The notes below the pieces were generated by a model. It saw only the letters and a program-made list of their open reading frames with translations. It was not told the origin of the DNA and did no database searches. A stretch of DNA of 64,000 nt, taken from assembly GCA_009691785.1 (NCBI GenBank), contig SIAM01000003.1, forward strand, positions 1 to 64,000, given 5' to 3'. Origin of the DNA: Phycisphaerales bacterium (GTDB lineage: Bacteria; Planctomycetota; Phycisphaerae; Phycisphaerales; SM1A02). Positions 16,733 to 24,948 of this stretch are shown one piece after another; positions within the stretch are counted from its first letter, which is position 1; each line of letters begins with the position of its first letter. A program made the position numbers and the translations under genes.

Positions 16733-19032
16733 GGGTTAAGCAATCCCCGCATTTGCATTGGTTGCAGGACAATCCACACTGCAAGCACCCACCATGACAA
16801 CGCCGCGCACAGGGAAATACTTGCGCGTGCCGCAACGGAGAACATGTTTGGCAAGGCGCCGCTGTTGGGTTGTTCAATGCCTCGCTCGGCGCGCGACCAC
16901 ATCAGCGACAAGGTGACCAACAATCCCGCGCCAACTATGCACAACTGCGCGGGAATAAGCCACGCTGGCATAATGGCGCAGCAATTTGCGCTCCACTGCG
17001 GCGCGCCGAATCCATTCAACCCAAAGTCTTGCGCCGCGCGTTGAAGTGGCGGCCACGCCGAGCGAAAGCCGGTGACAAAATGAAAACCGAAATGCGCCAA
17101 CCACATGGCGATCGACAACGGCATGAGCGACAAAGTCACTTGCGCGATCACGGCGTGAAAGTGTTGCGAATACACGCGCGCTTCAATCCACGCCGCCAAC
17201 ACCATGGGCAGCGCAATGGCGATCATGCAACTCAACACAATCAGAGTGACGGCCACAAAGTTGGAGCCAATCCACTCGCGACACTCTTGCACCATGACAA
17301 GCATGGGCTCGGTCATAGCCATGGCGTTGGCGAATGCGCCCACCGCGATCACGACCAGCAACATAATGAAATCCGCGCGCTTGGACAAAACTCCAATGCT
17401 TGAGCGCCAACCGTCTTGGGCAATATCAGTGAACGGCACGCGCGTGAGCACACCAATGTTGTCATGCGGGCACGCCGAGACGCAGTCAAGGCAAAAAGTG
17501 CAATCCAAATTGCCCACTTTTTTAGGCATAAACAAACCAGTTCCGCAACCAGGCGCGGCGGCGTTTCCGCGCAGGCAATCCTGCGTTTGGCAATTGACGC
17601 ACACGGTGGTTGAGCGCAGTCGAACCTCCAGTGGACTGGCCACGCTCAGCGCCATTTGATATTGACCGATGGGACACAACCACTTGCAAAATGTGGCTCC
17701 CTCAAACAGCAAGTCCACAACGGTGACAGCGACAAAGTATCCCGCGATAATCCACGCCGTGGCGAAACTGGAATCCCACAGCGACCAGATTTCGTAACTC
17801 AACAACCATGCCAAGATCAATCCGGCGGCCAACCATTTGGTGCTGAGCGCGCGCGGCCAACGAAATCGTGGAGTGATAAAGCGGCGCAAGAATGTTCGCG
17901 GCGCGATCAAAGGACATGCCATGCACGCCAAGTTGCCACCCGCCACAAGAGCCATGGCGGTGAACCCGCGCCAATGCGTCCAAGTCCAAGTGCCCGCGAT
18001 ATTGGTGGATGCCTCGCGCGGACCATACAAACCATCAGCCACAACCAGAAGCGCGCCAAGCAACATGACCCAACGAAGCGCGCCGCGCATGCGCGCGGAT
18101 TTCAACGCCGGTCCAATCACGGGCAACGCAAGCACATCAAAGAGTGGTCGCTTGATGCGTCGATGTGTGTTTGACAATTGCGGCAGCGAAATGTTTTTGA
18201 ACGCTCGCGCGCGTTGTGAGCGTGTGCTTGAAAGCGCGTTGAACAGAATCACCACGGCTGGAATTAAATACACCAGTTGCCCAGGAATCCACATGATTGC
18301 CGCGGCTTCTTGCTGATCCGTAAGCGCCGACACGCCAAAGGTTGGCGCGGTGGATTCGTACCATGGGTAAATCGCGCTGGGCGCAAAGGCAAGTATGGCG
18401 GCCACAATTGTGTTGGCCACATCCGCGGTGAGTAAATACAAGGGCATGACAATACGCGGCCACGGATTTCGCCATGGATAGGGCGCAACCACGCTCCACC
18501 AAAATAAAATGCCGCCCCACAGAAAACACATGTGCTCCGCCAAGTGCCACGCGGGAACTTCCAGCGCCAATTGATAGGTCATAGGCAAATGCCAACCCCA
18601 TGTCAGCAACACCATGGCCAACCAACCTGTCATTGGATGTGTCAGGCGCATACCCAAATGTTGCGCGCGCGGCCACGCAAGAATTGGTCCAAGCACATCG
18701 CGACTCAGCCAGCGCGGAACACCCGCCAACAACGGCGGCATGGGCCAACCCAACAGCAACAACGGTGGAGCGATCATGGTCAGCAGAAAGTGTTGCGTCA
18801 TGTGAGCGGCAAGACGCCAAGACGCCAAAGCGTCAATGGGTGATTGCAACGCGATCCACAACGCAAGCACGCCCGCGCTAAAAAAGATTCCGCGGCTCCA
18901 ACACCATCGCATTGGCATGGCGCGATGAAGACGCCGCCAGCCGCGCCAATACACAATTAAAATTGCGCACGCGACAAATGTAAATGGCGCAAGAACATTC
19001 CACGCCGACCACATGGTCGCGGAAGCATTCAT
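16729..19032 (-). CDS. CtaG - polyferredoxin fusion membrane protein
   Basis: 767 aa with many membrane helices. Residues 1 to about 275 form a CtaG (caa3 oxidase assembly, copper delivery) domain: AAHMTQHFLLTMIAPPLLLLGW, WHLAEHMCFLWGGILFWW, and DQQEAAAIMWIPGQLVYL. From about 310 to the end it is a NapH/NosR/CcoG-like membrane ferredoxin: CMACPLIAPR, CKWLCPIGQYQ, CVNCQTQDC, then a classic [4Fe-4S] motif CTFCLDCVSACPHD, and four further membrane helices. No frameshift is needed, so this is a real single polypeptide. It sits three bases after cytochrome b. A role joining electron transfer to copper reduction/insertion in the oxidase is inferred. Confidence 0.85.
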   Translation of the reverse strand: MNASATMWSAWNVLAPFTFVACAILIVYWRGWRRLHRAMPMRWCWSRGIFFSAGVLALWIALQSPIDALASWRLAAHMTQHFLLTMIAPPLLLLGWPMPPLLAGVPRWLSRDVLGPILAWPRAQHLGMRLTHPMTGWLAMVLLTWGWHLPMTYQLALEVPAWHLAEHMCFLWGGILFWWSVVAPYPWRNPWPRIVMPLYLLTADVANTIVAAILAFAPSAIYPWYESTAPTFGVSALTDQQEAAAIMWIPGQLVYLIPAVVILFNALSSTRSQRARAFKNISLPQLSNTHRRIKRPLFDVLALPVIGPALKSARMRGALRWVMLLGALLVVADGLYGPREASTNIAGTWTWTHWRGFTAMALVAGGNLACMACPLIAPRTFLRRFITPRFRWPRALSTKWLAAGLILAWLLSYEIWSLWDSSFATAWIIAGYFVAVTVVDLLFEGATFCKWLCPIGQYQMALSVASPLEVRLRSTTVCVNCQTQDCLRGNAAAPGCGTGLFMPKKVGNLDCTFCLDCVSACPHDNIGVLTRVPFTDIAQDGWRSSIGVLSKRADFIMLLVVIAVGAFANAMAMTEPMLVMVQECREWIGSNFVAVTLIVLSCMIAIALPMVLAAWIEARVYSQHFHAVIAQVTLSLMPLSIAMWLAHFGFHFVTGFRSAWPPLQRAAQDFGLNGFGAPQWSANCCAIMPAWLIPAQLCIVGAGLLVTLSLMWSRAERGIEQPNSGALPNMFSVAARASISLCAALSWWVLAVWIVLQPMQMRGLLNP

Positions 19033-19035
19033 GAA

Positions 19036-20559
19036 TTACTTTCCAGCTTCGCTGGCGACGGCCTTGGGCGCTTGATCCGGCGAAGATTGACGCTCCATTG
19101 CGCCTGGAATGTTGGATTCTGGCGCGCCTGAATTGCGCAGCGTTGTCATGAACGCAACCACCGCGGTGGTCTCGGCGCTGGAAAGATTTTTCCCGTAGGC
19201 CGGCATGTTGCCGCCGCCTTGTTGCACTTGCCGTACCAATTGGTCCCATGATTTGCGCGATCCAACATTGTCAAGATTGGGTCCACGCAATCCGCCTTGT
19301 CCACCCAAACTGTGGCAATTGCGACATTGACTGTGTTGCAAGACAAGCGCGCCCTGCATCTCAAGCGGCGTGCGCCCCACCAAATATTGCGGCGGCGTTG
19401 GCATGCTGGTCCAAGCGTCCATCACAGGACTCCACGCGCTGACCACACCCAACCATGTCAATGTTCCCAGTGCGGTGGCGATCAGCACATACGCAATCAC
19501 CGCGCCGGGGCGGCGACTTGGCGCGCGCTCGCCGCGATTGGAAATGAGCGGCAAGCCTAGAAGCGCCAAGACAACAATAGGCGGCGCAATCAACAACACC
19601 GCGGTTTCAATTTGCGGCGGCATCAACGCCATAGCCGTGAAGATCCACAGGAACGCGTAGTCGGGCCGCGGATTGGCGTCGATGATTGTTGGATTGGGAA
19701 TTCCGTTTGGTCCAACGGGTCCAAGGTACGCCGCTAAAAGTCCAACAATGATCAGCATCAATCCACAGAACACCATGTCGCGTTGCGCCGCGTCGGGCAT
19801 AAATGCAACGCCAGTCTTCTTGATGCGCTCCTCATATTGCGCCACATATGTTTTTGGATCCACCACCATGCCGGGCTTTGGCATTTCGCTAATTCCGTTT
19901 TTCAAAATCAGCGCCATATGCGCGCCAATGAGCCCAATTGTTAGGCCTGGCAGCACAAACACATGCAGCGCGAAGAAGCGACTGAGCGTGGCGCCGCCAA
20001 TGTATGGCCCGCCCAACATGACATTGCGCATCTGGTTTCCAAGCATGGGCACGCGGTCCACAATGGCCGCGCCAATGCCAAGGCCCCAATAGGCGTCTTG
20101 GTCCCAGCGCATGATTTGACCAGTGAAAGCCAGCGCCAATGTGCAGAACAACAACAGCACGCCAACCATCCACATGAGTTCACGCGGAAACTTGAACGAC
20201 GCGTGCAAGAACACCTGGCTCATGTGGATCACCACCATGAGAATCATGGCGTTGCTGCTCCACGCATGCAGCGCCCGCAACATCCAACCAAATGGAACTT
20301 GCTGATCGATGTATTGCAAACTGGAGTACGCCTCCGCGGCGCTGGGCACATACATGGTGGCCAGCAAAATGCCAGTGACCACTTGAATGCTGAAGAACAT
20401 CAGCGAGGCGCTGCCAAACACATACCACCACTTGGCGTCGCGCGGCACGCGGTGCGTCAAGATGGGCTGCACAAAAGTGATCACGCCAGAGCGCGACTCG
20501 GTCCAACCAAGCAGACCTCCTACCATTTTTATGCCAATATTTTTAATGGTGCGAAACAT
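19036..20559 (-). CDS. Cytochrome b of the quinol:cytochrome c reductase, with C-terminal cytochrome c domain
   Basis: 507 aa. Heme b ligand histidines appear in two helices: ALHAWSSNAMILMVVIH and FALHVFVLPGLTIGLIGAH. The C-terminal half is short, subunit-IV-like. The Qo-site PEWY motif reads PDYA (RPDYAFLW). After the last helix, residues about 405-480 form a cytochrome c domain with CRNCH and the Met ligand candidate NMPAYG. The ATG at 20559 shares one base with the Rieske stop (TAATG), so this start is preferred over a longer upstream frame. Fused cytochrome b-c chains are known in some Gram-positive-type bc complexes; here electrons could pass straight to the oxidase. Confidence 0.92.
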   Translation of the reverse strand: MFRTIKNIGIKMVGGLLGWTESRSGVITFVQPILTHRVPRDAKWWYVFGSASLMFFSIQVVTGILLATMYVPSAAEAYSSLQYIDQQVPFGWMLRALHAWSSNAMILMVVIHMSQVFLHASFKFPRELMWMVGVLLLFCTLALAFTGQIMRWDQDAYWGLGIGAAIVDRVPMLGNQMRNVMLGGPYIGGATLSRFFALHVFVLPGLTIGLIGAHMALILKNGISEMPKPGMVVDPKTYVAQYEERIKKTGVAFMPDAAQRDMVFCGLMLIIVGLLAAYLGPVGPNGIPNPTIIDANPRPDYAFLWIFTAMALMPPQIETAVLLIAPPIVVLALLGLPLISNRGERAPSRRPGAVIAYVLIATALGTLTWLGVVSAWSPVMDAWTSMPTPPQYLVGRTPLEMQGALVLQHSQCRNCHSLGGQGGLRGPNLDNVGSRKSWDQLVRQVQQGGGNMPAYGKNLSSAETTAVVAFMTTLRNSGAPESNIPGAMERQSSPDQAPKAVASEAGK

Positions 20560-21101
20560 TAGACCGTTTGCTCCAAGCCTGGAAGTCGTCCGGCATCGAT
20601 CAGCAATCGTCCGTTCACGATCTTCCATTTGTATTCAAACAATCCCCGCGGTGGTGGCCCACTGGCGTGGCTGCCGTCCTCGTAATACACGCCGCCGTGG
20701 CAAGGACACATGAACAATTTGCTTTGCTGGAACCATTTCACGGGGCAGCCCAAATGCGCGCAATTCACGGCAAATACTTGAAATTGCGCGGGCTTGTAGG
20801 AGCGCACCCACACCGCTTGCTCGGCGCTGGCGCCGTCGGTTGGCGCGGCGTTTGGATTGGTGAACTTGCCCAGGCGAGTTTCACCCTCTGGAAAATCAGC
20901 TGTGCCACCCAATTCAACCCAGGAGTTTTTGTACTTGCGCAACGCTGGAGTGATGGCGTAGCCAATCAACGGAATAGATGCGATGGCTCCGCCGATACCC
21001 ATGAGGCCAATTCCAAATTTCAACATAAATCCGCGGCGCGCGCTTGCTGGCGGCGTTTGCGGCGGTTGATTTGATGGTGTGTTTGAACAATCGCAACTCA
21101 T
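20559..21101 (-). CDS. Rieske iron-sulfur protein
   Basis: 180 aa. One N-terminal transmembrane anchor (FGIGLMGIGGAIASIPLIGYA) preceded by RRGF, suggestive of Tat export. The [2Fe-2S] ligands are in CAHLGCPVKWF and CPCHGGVYYE, followed by GPPPRGL. It accepts electrons from quinol in the bc complex. The gene starts nine bases after the di-heme cytochrome gene and overlaps cytochrome b by one base, the QcrC-QcrA-QcrB order known from actinobacteria. Confidence 0.95.
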   Translation of the reverse strand: MSCDCSNTPSNQPPQTPPASARRGFMLKFGIGLMGIGGAIASIPLIGYAITPALRKYKNSWVELGGTADFPEGETRLGKFTNPNAAPTDGASAEQAVWVRSYKPAQFQVFAVNCAHLGCPVKWFQQSKLFMCPCHGGVYYEDGSHASGPPPRGLFEYKWKIVNGRLLIDAGRLPGLEQTV

Positions 21102-21110
21102 GTGGCGCTC

Positions 21111-21818
21111 CTATTGCTTTTGACTTGCCGTTGAACGAAGAAAGGCAACGACATCTGAAATTTCTTGCGATGAAAGTTTGCGATCCGCCGCTTGGTGAGG
21201 AAACGGTCCGCTCCAGCCGGGCATGCCGCGCTCTGGTCTTCCAAATAAAATCGCGGTACGAAGTCCTTGGTCCGTGATCAAGCGCAAATAATTTGGATCT
21301 GTCACGCTGCCCGCGCCTGTAACACCCTTGAAGTTTGGCGCGCCGTGGCACGATTGACATGTTGCCGCGTACACCGCTTGACCATTGGAAGCATTGCCCG
21401 CAGGCGCCAACTTGACCGACCAAGGAATGCTCAACGCAACACCATTCTTGCCCCACGCCTCAAGCATGCCGTCAACAAAGTCAGCGACTTGCTTTGCATC
21501 CCACTGCGCAAGTGAAGCCGGTCCAGAACCAGGGCAAAAACCACCTGAAACGCCGTTTGTTGTGATGTTGATCAACGCCTCACGGCCAACACTAGCCAAG
21601 TAATTTGCATCGGCAAGTTGCCGCGCCGCGCCGTTGACGCCGTTGGCGCCGTGGCACGCCGAACAATTTTGCGCGTAGTTTTTCATGGCGAGTTGCTGAG
21701 TTGTGAGGACAATATTTTCGGCCGGATCGGTGGATGAAATTTTCCCGCACGCGCCCACGCACGCCGCCGCAACGATCACGCCAAGAAGCGCCGCGATATT
21801 TCTGAAGGCGTTTGGCAT
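21111..21818 (-). CDS. Di-heme cytochrome c lipoprotein (QcrC-like)
   Basis: 235 aa with an N-terminal export signal and a lipobox-like ACVGAC. Two cytochrome c domains have the heme motifs CSACH (residue about 53) and CQSCH (about 155), with Met ligand candidates in GMLEAW and RGMPGW. It has no C-terminal membrane helix, unlike actinobacterial QcrC; the lipid anchor may replace it. The start shares one base with the stop of the upstream membrane protein gene. Position directly before Rieske and cytochrome b suggests it carries electrons from the bc complex to subunit II of the oxidase. Confidence 0.9.
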   Translation of the reverse strand: MPNAFRNIAALLGVIVAAACVGACGKISSTDPAENIVLTTQQLAMKNYAQNCSACHGANGVNGAARQLADANYLASVGREALINITTNGVSGGFCPGSGPASLAQWDAKQVADFVDGMLEAWGKNGVALSIPWSVKLAPAGNASNGQAVYAATCQSCHGAPNFKGVTGAGSVTDPNYLRLITDQGLRTAILFGRPERGMPGWSGPFPHQAADRKLSSQEISDVVAFLRSTASQKQ

Positions 21819-22657
21819 TATTTCTTCACTTCCTTGTTGGCTTCAAATCCAAATCGCTCTTGCATGGACAAGTTCTGCATGGAGGGAACTTTGGTCCATC
21901 GGCTAATCACAAACCCGCATGTCACACCAAAGGCAAATTGACTGGCCACAAACCACGGCCAAGACACAAAGGCCTCCAGCTTTGGATTGATAATTCCAAT
22001 GCTGCCGTACAAAACGCCAGTCCACAAAATAGGCGCGACAATTCCGCCAAACAAAATTGGCCGCTGTGGCGCGATTGGCAATGTGATGGCGTAGACCAAT
22101 CCAACAACCATGCAGCCAAACACATGAATGACCAGCGCGATCAGGAACCAGTCCATGTGGAACACTTTCAAACTGTCCACATTGGCCGCCTCCACCGATG
22201 GAAGAAAAACTCCCGCGAGCAAATTAATGGGCATCCAGAAACTTTTTTCCTTCAGCAGCCCCCATGCCAGGGCAACAGCGGCCATGGAAATGCCGCCAAT
22301 CAAACCACCCCAAATACCCGAGCGATATGGATGAATGTGCTCTGGCAACGACACTCTGCCAACGGTTGGCCGCGCCGCAAATTGGGGAGCGGGATCAGGA
22401 ATTTCGCTGCCGCTTGGAAGTTCTTCTAGCGCCTCGTTGGGAAATACAACTTTGATCCAGCCAATCAATCCCACAACCATGCAAATAATTCCCACCGCCA
22501 TGACCGCGCGACTGGTGATCAGTCCCATGAAGAGCAATGTGAGGCCGAACGCCGAGATCATGGGCGCGCCGGTCGGCTCTGGAACACCACGCAGATATGG
22601 AACCTCGTGCTGGCTTAATTCTTTTTCAACTTGATTTTGCATTTGGTTACGGCTCAT
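21818..22657 (-). CDS. Unknown multi-pass membrane protein between oxidase and bc genes
   Basis: 279 aa with about seven membrane helices (for example ISAFGLTLLFMGLITSRAVM, IWGGLIGGISMAAVALAWGL, and FIALVIHVFGCMVVGLVYAI-type segments) and a conserved-looking LPEHIHPYRSGIWGG loop. The first part (about 65 residues with two helices) resembles the small fourth subunit of cytochrome oxidases; the rest I do not recognise. The ATG at 22657 overlaps the coxC stop (ATGA), which fixes the start. Its place inside the operon makes it a likely structural subunit or linker of the respiratory complex. Confidence 0.75.
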   Translation of the reverse strand: MSRNQMQNQVEKELSQHEVPYLRGVPEPTGAPMISAFGLTLLFMGLITSRAVMAVGIICMVVGLIGWIKVVFPNEALEELPSGSEIPDPAPQFAARPTVGRVSLPEHIHPYRSGIWGGLIGGISMAAVALAWGLLKEKSFWMPINLLAGVFLPSVEAANVDSLKVFHMDWFLIALVIHVFGCMVVGLVYAITLPIAPQRPILFGGIVAPILWTGVLYGSIGIINPKLEAFVSWPWFVASQFAFGVTCGFVISRWTKVPSMQNLSMQERFGFEANKEVKK

Positions 22658-23256
22658 GGTCGCATTCCCACGATGTAGACGGTTGTGAACACCACAATCC
22701 AAACCGCGTCAACAAAGTGCCAGTACCAGCTGACAAGTTCAACGCGCAAATGATCGCGCACCACATGAATGTGCCCCATGAGTGACAACACAAGAATGGT
22801 GGTGAGCAAACACAGACCAACGATCACATGGAAGGCGTGGAAGCCAACCAAACTGTAATAGGTTGTTCCAAACAAATTGGTGCTGATGGTGAGATGGTGG
22901 TCCACAATGAAACCCCTCCACTCCATGGCGGTGCCGTAGATGAAATAGCCGCCAAGCACAATGGTGAGCAACATCCAGAAACGGAATACGCCCATGTTGC
23001 TGCGCGCAAGTCCACGCAGCGCAGCGATCACCGTGAAGGAACTGGCGATCAGCGCCGCGGAATTCAACAAAACAGGCTTAATATCAATGACTTCCCGTGG
23101 CAGCGGACCGGAGGAACTTTTGCCAATATAGAACAAATACGCCACGATAAAGCCAGCGAAGAACCAGCACTCGGCGAAGATAAGACACGCCATACCCACC
23201 TTGCCGCGGCCAGGCGCGCTGCTTGGAATTAAATGTGTGTGTGGTATGGAAGTCAT
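22654..23256 (-). CDS. coxC: Cytochrome c oxidase subunit III
   Basis: About 200 aa with five predicted helices, the short form typical of caa3-type oxidases. Typical blocks: GKVGMACLIFAECWFFAG, YYSLVGFHAFHVIVGL, and SWYWHFVDAVWIVVFTTVY at the C-terminus. An in-frame ATG at 23289 would overlap coxA; the one at 23256 lies 17 bases after the coxA stop and is preferred. It has no redox centre but stabilises subunit I and proton uptake. Confidence 0.93.
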   Translation of the reverse strand: MTSIPHTHLIPSSAPGRGKVGMACLIFAECWFFAGFIVAYLFYIGKSSSGPLPREVIDIKPVLLNSAALIASSFTVIAALRGLARSNMGVFRFWMLLTIVLGGYFIYGTAMEWRGFIVDHHLTISTNLFGTTYYSLVGFHAFHVIVGLCLLTTILVLSLMGHIHVVRDHLRVELVSWYWHFVDAVWIVVFTTVYIVGMRP

Positions 23257-23273
23257 GGAGTTCTCTGGTTGCG

Positions 23274-24941
23274 TTATTCGTAGAAACAATCTGGATCTTC
23301 AGGATGCTTGCGATCCCACAAAGGCCGTGGACTTGTGCAGGTTGGAATCTTTGGAAAGTTCTCGCTTGGCGGCGGACTGCTTGTGGCCCATTCCAAAGTC
23401 CACGCGTCCCATGGATCAGGTCCGGCAACGCGCCCATTGATGAGCGACTTGATGATGTTGGTCATGAGCAACAACACTCCAACAATTTGAAATGGCACGC
23501 CTGAACTTGAGATTAAATTCCAAATTTCAAAGCCGCGTCCAGGTTGATAGGTGTACACGCGCCGAGGCATGCCAAGCATTCCGCTGAGATGCATTGGAAA
23601 GAATGTCAAAGTGAGTCCAATCATGAACATCCAAAATGTCCACTTGCCCATGGGCTCACTCAACATGCGGCCCGTGGCTTTGGGAAACCAATAGAACACG
23701 GCGCTGAAGACGGCCAACATGGTTCCACCAAACAACACATAGTGGAAATGCCCCACCACAAAATAACTGTCGGACAATTGCCAATCAAATGGCACAACCG
23801 CAAGCATAATTCCAGTCAAACCGCCAAACAGGAACATAACCAGAAATCCCGTGGCAAACAGCATGGAAACGGTGAAGCGAATGTTTCCGCCCCACATGGT
23901 GCCAATCCAATTGAACATCTTCATGCCCGTTGGCACCGCGATTAAGAACGTGCTGGCAGCGAAGATGGAGTTGAGCCACGGCGGCAAACCAACCGAGAAC
24001 ATGTGGTGAACCCACACGCCAAGTGAAATGAACGCTATGGACAATGTCGCCGCCACCATGAGTGGGTATCCAAAGATCACTTTGCGGCTGAACACTGGAA
24101 TGATTTCACAAATCATTCCAAAGGCCGGCAGAATTAAGATGTAGACCTCTGGATGTCCAAAGAACCAGAACAAGTGTTGCCAGAAAATAACGCTGCCTTG
24201 TTGCTGCGGATCAAAGAAGTGCGCGCCAAGAAATCGGTCAAAGAGCAGCATGACTTGCGCGCCAGTGAGCACGGGCAAGGCGAGCAACACCAATATGCCA
24301 ACCGTGAACATGAGCCACACAAAGAGAGGCATGCGCATGAAGGTCATGCCCGGACACCGCATGCACACAATGGTGGCCATGAAATTAATGGCCGTGGTCA
24401 TGCTGCCAAATCCGCTGACCATGATTCCAAGAATCCAATAGTCGGTTGCGTGGCCAACGCTAAACGCCTTGCTGGTCAGCGGCGAATAGGCGAACCAACC
24501 AACATCCGGCGCGCCGCCCATTCCATACAGGCCGTCGCCACCAATAAATGAGTAATACAGCAGCAATCCGCCGAAAATGAACAGCCACAGGCCAAAGGCG
24601 TTCAAGCGCGGAAACGCCATGTCGCGGGCGCCGATCATGAGCGGAATTAAATAATTTCCAAAGCCCAGCAACACCGGCATGCCCACCAAGAACACCATTG
24701 TTGTTCCGTGCATGGTGAACATTTGGTTGAAACCGTGCGGAGTCAGCACATCATTGAGTGGCTTCAACAGTTGCAGGCGCATGAGCGTGGCTTCAATGCC
24801 ACCCAACACAAAGAAAATCAATCCTGCGCCGATATACATCATGCCCAGTTTTTTATGGTCGACTGAAATCACCCAACTATGCACGCGACTGCCAAAGCCC
24901 ATGCTGGTTTCGCTTGTTGGATGAATTGGAGCGGTGGTCAT
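23274..24941 (-). CDS. coxA: Cytochrome c oxidase subunit I (caa3/aa3 type)
   Basis: 555 aa, twelve helices. The heme-copper oxidase signatures are complete: MHGTTM (low-spin heme ligand), WQHLFWFFGHPEVYILILPAFG with CuB His, the cross-linked Tyr and the Glu of A1-type enzymes, VHHMFSVG (CuB histidines), and VGHFHYVLFGG (heme a3 and a ligands). It reduces O2 to water and pumps protons. It begins seven bases after coxB, so the genes are cotranscribed. The C-terminal tail, rich in Pro/Ser, is a short cytoplasmic extension. Confidence 0.97.
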   Translation of the reverse strand: MTTAPIHPTSETSMGFGSRVHSWVISVDHKKLGMMYIGAGLIFFVLGGIEATLMRLQLLKPLNDVLTPHGFNQMFTMHGTTMVFLVGMPVLLGFGNYLIPLMIGARDMAFPRLNAFGLWLFIFGGLLLYYSFIGGDGLYGMGGAPDVGWFAYSPLTSKAFSVGHATDYWILGIMVSGFGSMTTAINFMATIVCMRCPGMTFMRMPLFVWLMFTVGILVLLALPVLTGAQVMLLFDRFLGAHFFDPQQQGSVIFWQHLFWFFGHPEVYILILPAFGMICEIIPVFSRKVIFGYPLMVAATLSIAFISLGVWVHHMFSVGLPPWLNSIFAASTFLIAVPTGMKMFNWIGTMWGGNIRFTVSMLFATGFLVMFLFGGLTGIMLAVVPFDWQLSDSYFVVGHFHYVLFGGTMLAVFSAVFYWFPKATGRMLSEPMGKWTFWMFMIGLTLTFFPMHLSGMLGMPRRVYTYQPGRGFEIWNLISSSGVPFQIVGVLLLMTNIIKSLINGRVAGPDPWDAWTLEWATSSPPPSENFPKIPTCTSPRPLWDRKHPEDPDCFYE

Positions 24942-24948
24942 ATGTGTT

